From Chitinophagaceae bacterium (GTDB taxonomy: Bacteria; Bacteroidota; Bacteroidia; Chitinophagales; Chitinophagaceae): DNA of 11,878 nucleotides. The notes under the pieces were generated by a model. It saw nothing but the letters and a program-made list of their open reading frames with translations, ran no database searches and was not told the DNA's origin. Position 1 is the first letter of the stretch, and every line of letters starts with the position of its first letter. Location: positions 11,549 to 23,426 of the forward strand of contig PLEB01000092.1 in NCBI GenBank assembly GCA_003136915.1, given 5' to 3'. The position numbers and the translations under genes are program-made. Below, piece by piece: positions 7,655 through 11,878 of the stretch.

Positions 7655-10153
7655 TCAATCAAACAACTCCGGCTGATCCGGCTTCTTTTTTACGTCCCAT
7701 TCCATGGTCAGTGTCTTGGTATAATCGGCGAGTTTGGCGCCAACAGCTTTCCAACCCATGACATCCACCAGCTTTACTGTTTTGATTTTAGCTTTTCGAA
7801 TCTGTGATCCCCTCCCGGATTGCATGATCAATACTGGCTCTTCTTCCGTACTGACTGTTTCAAGCCGGTTGCCCTCCCCTTCCTTAATGAAGAAGAATTT
7901 ATTATGCAATGAATTCGTCTCTATCTTAAACCGTTTGATACTATACTGTGCCTTTTCACTATCAAGATAAACTGCCGTGATAATTTTTTCAGGATCGAAT
8001 CTTTCTATCAGCAGTATTTTGTCTGCATCGAAACGTTGCGACAGTTCCTGGTCGGTAATCTCATAATTTCCGTCAGCATAAATAACCAGGATGCGGTCTT
8101 CAGCCGCAAACTTTCCAATAAGGGTTCCTTTTTCTTCTGTATTCAGCCTCCCAAAAGTGTCGTCGAACCAAAGATCTCTTTTGTGCAGGGTGGCTTTGCC
8201 AGATTGTTTGAATTTCACCACCCTTATGGGGTATTTCGTAACCTGATTTCCAAGAGAGGTTCTTGCTTTGATCTCGAGGGACTCAAATTGAAAATCAAAT
8301 TCCTTGTGACGGGCTGAGCAACCCGCGGTTAAGAAAATTCTCACCACTTCCGCTTCACCATTAGCATTCGCTGAGAAATAGTGAACCTTGGATTTTTCTC
8401 CTTTCGCAATCTCATATTCTTTCTCCCGCGTAACCCCGGTAACAAAAAAACGCTTTGCATAACTAATACCGGTCTTCCCATCAACATAAATCATATTGTA
8501 GGTTGTTCTTTCATCATTTTTATGAAAAATGCCCACATAGACAATGTCCCTTCCGATAAATGATTTCTCTGCCACCTTCACGATCTTCATCTTGCCGGCC
8601 CTCGTGAAAGCAATGATATCGTCCAGGTCGGAAGCTTCCGTGACAAACTCATCTTTTCTTAGTCCGGTCCCTATAAATCCCTCCGCCCGATTTACATATA
8701 TCTTGGTATTTGCCATGGCCACCTGTTTAGCCTCAATGGCTTCAAAAGGCCGGATCTCCGTTTTACGTTCCCGGTTTTTGCCATATCTCTTTACCAGGTT
8801 TTCATAATAATTCACTGCAAAATCCACCAGGTTGTTGAGGTCGAATTTCACTTGCTTGATATCCGCTTCCAGCGAAAGGATCTGTGCATTCAGCTCCTCA
8901 ATATCCAGTTTATAAATTCTTCGAACGGGCTTCTCCGTTAGTTTAATAATGTCTTCGCGGATAATATTTCTTTTTAATTGTTTGCGGAAGGCCTCGAATG
9001 CCTTCGCTATCGCGACCAGCACCTTCTCCCAGGTTTCATGTTTCTTTTCCAGCTCTTTATAGATCTTCTCTTCGAAAAAGATTTTCTCAAGCGAAGTATA
9101 GTGCCATTTATCCTGAAGTTCGGACAGTCTGATCTCCAATTCGCGTTTCAACAGGCCCTTGGTATCATCAACCGATATTTTCAACAGGTCCTGAACGGAT
9201 GGAAATTCAGGACGCTGTTTATTGATCACGCAGGCATTGGGCGAAACGCTGATCTCGCATTCCGTAAAAGCGTAGAGGGCGTCGATGGTTATGTCCGGCG
9301 ATATTCCCTGAGCGAGATCAATCTGGATCTCCACCTCCGCAGCGGTATTGTCGGTCACCTTGCGGATCTTAATTTTTCCCTGATCATTGGCCTTAATGAT
9401 GGAATCTATCAACTGGCTTGTTGTTACACCAAAGGGAACATCTTTAATCAGCAGGGTTTTTTTATCGAGTTCCTCGATATGGACACGGACACGCAGTCTG
9501 CCTCCCCTTTTTCCTTCGTTGTAATTGACAACATCAATCATTCCGCCGGTTTGAAAATCGGGAACCAGCTCAAATTTTTTCCCTCTCAGGTGTTTTACTG
9601 CAGCTGCGCAGATCTCGCAGAAATTATGTGGAAGTATTTTTGTTGCCAGGCCCACCGCAATGCCCTCTGCTCCCTGGGCCAGGAGCAGCGGGAATTTCAT
9701 AGGGAGCGTAATGGGTTCACTTTTTCTGCTGTCATAGCTGAGCTGCCATTCAGTAGTTTTGGAATTGAATGCCACTTCCAGCGCAAATTTGCTGAGTCGC
9801 GCTTCAATGTATCTGGCTGCTGCGGCATCGTCACCCGTACGAACGTCTCCCCAATTTCCCTGGGTTTCGATCAGGAGATCCTTCAGACCCAGGTTAACGA
9901 TTGCTTCCCCGATGGAAGCGTCTCCATGCGGATGATACTGCATGGATTGTCCGATGATATTCGCGACCTTATTAAGCCGTCCGTCATCCATTTCCTTCAT
10001 AGCATGCAGGATGTGCCGCTGAACAGGTTTTAGTCCGTCTTGTACTGCCGGCACCGCTCTCTCGAGGATCACATAGGAAGCATAATCCAGGAACCAGTTT
10101 CTATACTGACTGCCAATGCCGCTCTCATTGCTCAGGAAATCCTTGGTGGTCAT
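7655..10153 (-). CDS. parC: DNA topoisomerase IV subunit A
   Basis: 832 residues from the ATG at 10153-10151 (MTTKDFLSNE). An open frame reaches back to 10198, but the extra 15 residues are hydrophobic and atypical, and a promoter-like box overlaps them. The breakage-reunion domain is clear: AVQDGLKPVQRHIL (36-49), YHPHGDASIGEAIV (73-86), and the catalytic tyrosine Tyr115 preceded by Arg114 (AAAARYIEARL). A helical, charged region around 370-480 precedes a C-terminal beta-pinwheel, and the protein ends KKPDQPELFD. No GyrA box (QRRGGKG type) is present, which favours ParC over GyrA. With ParE it forms the heterotetramer that decatenates daughter chromosomes using ATP. At the quinolone-determining position the usual Ser is Ala79, while Glu83 is kept. 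parE is not adjacent: the upstream neighbour is a divergent regulator and the downstream one a convergent sugar operon. Confidence 0.95.
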   Translation of the reverse strand: MTTKDFLSNESGIGSQYRNWFLDYASYVILERAVPAVQDGLKPVQRHILHAMKEMDDGRLNKVANIIGQSMQYHPHGDASIGEAIVNLGLKDLLIETQGNWGDVRTGDDAAAARYIEARLSKFALEVAFNSKTTEWQLSYDSRKSEPITLPMKFPLLLAQGAEGIAVGLATKILPHNFCEICAAAVKHLRGKKFELVPDFQTGGMIDVVNYNEGKRGGRLRVRVHIEELDKKTLLIKDVPFGVTTSQLIDSIIKANDQGKIKIRKVTDNTAAEVEIQIDLAQGISPDITIDALYAFTECEISVSPNACVINKQRPEFPSVQDLLKISVDDTKGLLKRELEIRLSELQDKWHYTSLEKIFFEEKIYKELEKKHETWEKVLVAIAKAFEAFRKQLKRNIIREDIIKLTEKPVRRIYKLDIEELNAQILSLEADIKQVKFDLNNLVDFAVNYYENLVKRYGKNRERKTEIRPFEAIEAKQVAMANTKIYVNRAEGFIGTGLRKDEFVTEASDLDDIIAFTRAGKMKIVKVAEKSFIGRDIVYVGIFHKNDERTTYNMIYVDGKTGISYAKRFFVTGVTREKEYEIAKGEKSKVHYFSANANGEAEVVRIFLTAGCSARHKEFDFQFESLEIKARTSLGNQVTKYPIRVVKFKQSGKATLHKRDLWFDDTFGRLNTEEKGTLIGKFAAEDRILVIYADGNYEITDQELSQRFDADKILLIERFDPEKIITAVYLDSEKAQYSIKRFKIETNSLHNKFFFIKEGEGNRLETVSTEEEPVLIMQSGRGSQIRKAKIKTVKLVDVMGWKAVGAKLADYTKTLTMEWDVKKKPDQPELFD

Positions 10154-10161
10154 GATGATTG

Positions 10162-10192
10162 CAAAGATAATTAAGCATTCCTCAATAGCAAC
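10162..10192 (-). promoter_or_regulatory. Candidate Bacteroidota promoter of parC
   Basis: On the minus strand GTTG (10192-10189) is followed after 19 bases by TATCTTTG (10169-10162), a full match to the -7 element TAnnTTTG; the -33 element matches three of four positions. The ATG at 10153 is only eight bases beyond the -7 box, so the transcript would be leaderless or nearly so. This supports 10153, not 10198, as the start. Confidence 0.45.
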
Positions 10193-10200
10193 AGTCAATG

Positions 10201-10221
10201 CAAAGTGAAACGCAGACTTTG
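10201..10221. repeat. Inverted repeat CAAAGT-N9-ACTTTG
   Basis: Perfect six-base arms at 10201-10206 and 10216-10221 around a nine-base spacer. It lies just upstream of the candidate parC promoter in the divergent gap shared with the AraR-like regulator. It could be an operator or a chance palindrome; no second copy was seen in the window. Confidence 0.3.
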
Positions 10222-10269
10222 TAAACCGGCCTGAAGAAAACGAAGAAAAGTCAAATCAAGGGCCTTCTT

Positions 10270-10297
10270 TTTTTACTTTTTACTTTTTACTTTTTAC
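10270..10297. repeat. Heptanucleotide tandem repeat (TTTTTAC)x4
   Basis: Four perfect head-to-tail copies of TTTTTAC, with a flanking T-run before (from 10268) and a partial TTAC unit after (to 10301). It sits in the divergent parC/regulator gap, ending eight to eleven bases before the -33 element of the candidate regulator promoter. Seven is not a multiple of three, but the repeat is non-coding. Slippage would alter upstream spacing and curvature, not a reading frame. Confidence 0.9.
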
Positions 10298-10308
10298 TTA
10301 CCTCCCCG

Positions 10309-10339
10309 TTTGCCCATTCGTCAACAATCCCTATATTCA
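10309..10339 (+). promoter_or_regulatory. Candidate promoter of the AraR-like regulator
   Basis: TTTG (10309-10312), then 19 bases, then TATATTCA (10332-10339), which agrees with TAnnTTTG at four of six fixed positions. The predicted transcript start, near 10345, would give a leader of under 20 bases before ATG 10363. Spacing is right for the Bacteroidota sigma factor but the -7 box is imperfect. Confidence 0.38.
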
Positions 10340-10362
10340 CCCCGGAATTACTGCTTTCTTCT

Positions 10363-11070
10363 ATGAGTAAATATGCCGGACAAACACATGTTCTTGCAGC
10401 AGTAGACTGCATCATATTTGGATTCGACGGAGAAAATCTCAAAGTCCTTTTAATTAAACGGGTAATTGCTCCGGAAAAAAACAAGTGGAGTCTGATCGGC
10501 GGATTCATCAGCAAAGCTGAAAGCATGGAACAGGCGGCCTCGCGGATCCTGAAAAAATTTACAGGCATTGAAGGACTCTATATGCACCAGCTGCGCACTT
10601 TCAGTGAGCCCGAACGGGATCCTGTAGAAAGAACGATTTCCACCGCTTTTACCGCCCTGATCGACATCCACAAATATGAAAAACAAATCAGCAAGGAATA
10701 CCACCCGAAATGGTTCCTTATCCGCAAACGGCCCTCGCTGATCTTCGACCATGACAGCATGCTGAAAATGGCCCAGCAGGAACTCCGGTACCAGGCAGCA
10801 TCCCACCCTATCCTCTTTGAACTGCTGCCCGAAAAATTCACTGTACCCCAATTACAAAATCTCTACGAAGGCGTTTATGAAACCAGGCTCGATAACCGGA
10901 ATTTCAGCCGAAAGGTTTTGTCTACCGAACTCCTCATCAAGTTGAAGGAAAAAGATAAATCCAATTCCAAAAAAGGTGCTTTTTACTATAAACTGAATAA
11001 GAAAAAATACAAAGCCAGTTTCCGGGCTTTTATGAATTTTATTCCAAATCCCGACAAATTCGTTTTATAG
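10363..11070 (+). CDS. araR: Nudix-fold transcriptional regulator, AraR/NrtR type
   Basis: 235 residues. Residues 8-140 form a Nudix-like domain (VDCIIFGFDGENLKVLLIKR, then WSLIGGFI). The Nudix box GX5EX7REUXEEXGU is degenerate: Gly47, Glu53, Arg61, Gly68 and Ile69 remain, but the three catalytic glutamates of REUXEE are Ile62, Lys65 and Phe66, so it should bind a ligand without hydrolysing it. The C-terminal part (TVPQLQNLYEGVYETRLDNR, then NFSRKVL) is the winged-helix DNA-binding region typical of NrtR-family regulators. In Bacteroidetes a branch of this family, AraR, controls L-arabinose genes with arabinose as effector. The gene immediately downstream on the same strand is araB, which supports the name. 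NrtR (NAD control) is the alternative, but the neighbour disfavours it. Start ATG 10363, no Shine-Dalgarno sequence visible. Confidence 0.87.
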   Translation: MSKYAGQTHVLAAVDCIIFGFDGENLKVLLIKRVIAPEKNKWSLIGGFISKAESMEQAASRILKKFTGIEGLYMHQLRTFSEPERDPVERTISTAFTALIDIHKYEKQISKEYHPKWFLIRKRPSLIFDHDSMLKMAQQELRYQAASHPILFELLPEKFTVPQLQNLYEGVYETRLDNRNFSRKVLSTELLIKLKEKDKSNSKKGAFYYKLNKKKYKASFRAFMNFIPNPDKFVL

Positions 11071-11150
11071 AAAGATCCCCATTCCTTATTTTTTTGCTGG
11101 CTGAAGAATGAAGTGTTAAATTGACATGAATTCCAATGACGGACGTGCAT

Positions 11151-11878
11151 ATGAAAGATGAATCCTTTGTTATCGGTGTTGATTTCGGAACCGATTCTGT
11201 CCGGACCCTGGTCGTAAATGCTGTATCAGGTGAAGAGATGGCTTCCAGCCTTTTCTATTACCCCCGCTGGAAAGCCGGATTATACTGCAACCCTTCGCTC
11301 AATCAATTCCGCCAGCATCCGAAAGACTATCTGGAAGGGCTGGAATATACAATCCGCGACTGTGTAAGCAAGGTGGGTTCGGAGATCGCCATGCGCATTA
11401 AGGCCATCGGCGTGGATACTACCGGGTCTTCACCGGTTGCCGTAGATAAATCCGGAACGCCGCTTTCCCTGCTTCCGGATTTTGCAGAAAATCCGAATGC
11501 CATGTTCATATTGTGGAAAGACCATACGGCAGTAAAAGAAGCTGCCCAGATTAACCGGCATGCCAAAGACTTTAATACTGATTATTTGCAATTTGTCGGT
11601 GGCATTTATTCCTCGGAATGGTTTTGGGCGAAATTATTACATGTTCTTCGTGAAGATATATCCGTGCGGAAATCCTGTTATACATGGGTTGAGCACTGCG
11701 ACTGGATTCCATTTACGCTTACCGGAGGAACAGACGCGGATTTGATAAAACGCGGCGTGTGCAGCGCCGGACACAAGGCACTCTGGTCCGAAGCTTATGG
11801 AGGATTCCCGCCGGATGGCTTTTTTTCTTCCCTCGACCCGGTATTAAAGGGGTACGCCGCCAGACTGCCCGTGCATAC
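11151..11878 (+). CDS. araB: L-ribulokinase, FGGY family (C-terminus cut by window edge)
   Basis: About 242 codons are visible of a protein usually near 550 residues. The N-terminal phosphate-binding strand VIGVDFGTDSVRTLVV, then GVDTTGSSPVAVD, LLPDFAENPNAMFILWKDHT (residues ~109-128), VEHCDWIPFTLTGG and CSAGHKALW are hallmark AraB segments and separate it from xylulokinase or glycerol kinase. It phosphorylates L-ribulose to L-ribulose 5-phosphate with ATP in the cytoplasm, the second step of isomerase-type L-arabinose use. The start at 11151 (MKDESFVIG) is preferred. An in-frame ATG at 11136 would add five residues and cannot be excluded, as neither has a ribosome binding site. The gap after the regulator is about 80 bases and contains no clear terminator; araD and araA would be expected beyond the right edge. 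Confidence 0.94.
   Translation, partial: MKDESFVIGVDFGTDSVRTLVVNAVSGEEMASSLFYYPRWKAGLYCNPSLNQFRQHPKDYLEGLEYTIRDCVSKVGSEIAMRIKAIGVDTTGSSPVAVDKSGTPLSLLPDFAENPNAMFILWKDHTAVKEAAQINRHAKDFNTDYLQFVGGIYSSEWFWAKLLHVLREDISVRKSCYTWVEHCDWIPFTLTGGTDADLIKRGVCSAGHKALWSEAYGGFPPDGFFSSLDPVLKGYAARLPVH

Noticed and set aside
8978..10033. 351-codon open frame on the plus strand, opposite parC
   Set aside because: It is fully antisense to a strongly conserved gene, its translation is Cys/Phe-rich with no recognisable domain, and such long antisense frames arise from codon bias.
11120..11137. ATTG-N10-CAAT upstream of araB as an AraR operator
   Set aside because: Four-base arms with mismatched flanks are expected by chance in AT-rich sequence, and I cannot match it to a known AraR site.

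Overview
The window looks like chromosomal DNA of a member of the Bacteroidota, most plausibly Chitinophagales/Sphingobacteriales-like. The evidence is indirect: moderate GC, almost no Shine-Dalgarno sequences before starts, several matches to the Bacteroidota promoter pattern TTTG-N19-21-TAnnTTTG, a topoisomerase IV A subunit without a GyrA box, and a Nudix-type (AraR-like) regulator next to araB. No RNA genes, insertion sequences or CRISPR arrays were seen. No gene-free stretch exceeds 300 bases; the longest are about 140 bases (962-1102) and about 210 bases (10154-10362).

Layout. (1) 1-961, minus strand: a Rieske-type mononuclear-iron oxygenase alpha subunit, cut by the left edge. (2) 1103-7637, plus strand: a tightly packed apparent operon with gaps of 12, 27 and 13 bases. 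It encodes an exported protein with two pectate-lyase-like beta-helix regions, whose reading frame continues past one in-frame TAA into an SMP-30/gluconolactonase-like beta-propeller; then a ribokinase, an exported ADP-ribosylglycohydrolase-fold protein with an extra C-terminal beta-rich domain, and a multi-pass sugar/ureide-type DMT permease. (3) 7655-10153, minus strand: parC, convergent with the operon and standing alone. (4) 10363 to the right edge, plus strand: a Nudix-fold transcriptional regulator (AraR-like, catalytic glutamates lost) followed by the start of L-ribulokinase araB, the beginning of an L-arabinose operon.

How the parts may work together. The 1103-7637 cluster reads as a small glycan or glycoside salvage system. 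Exported enzymes would act outside the inner membrane, the ADP-ribosylglycohydrolase-fold protein could release a ribosyl or similar sugar, the permease could import it, and ribokinase would phosphorylate it. This pathway is inferred from gene order and family membership; the substrate is not visible in the sequence. The arabinose locus at the right is a second pentose system, separated from the first by the housekeeping gene parC.

Most notable observations: the single in-frame stop that splits a predicted 1000-residue beta-helix/beta-propeller protein with no usable internal start; the exported ADP-ribosylglycohydrolase/permease/ribokinase set; and the four-copy heptamer repeat beside a promoter-like sequence in front of the AraR-like regulator.
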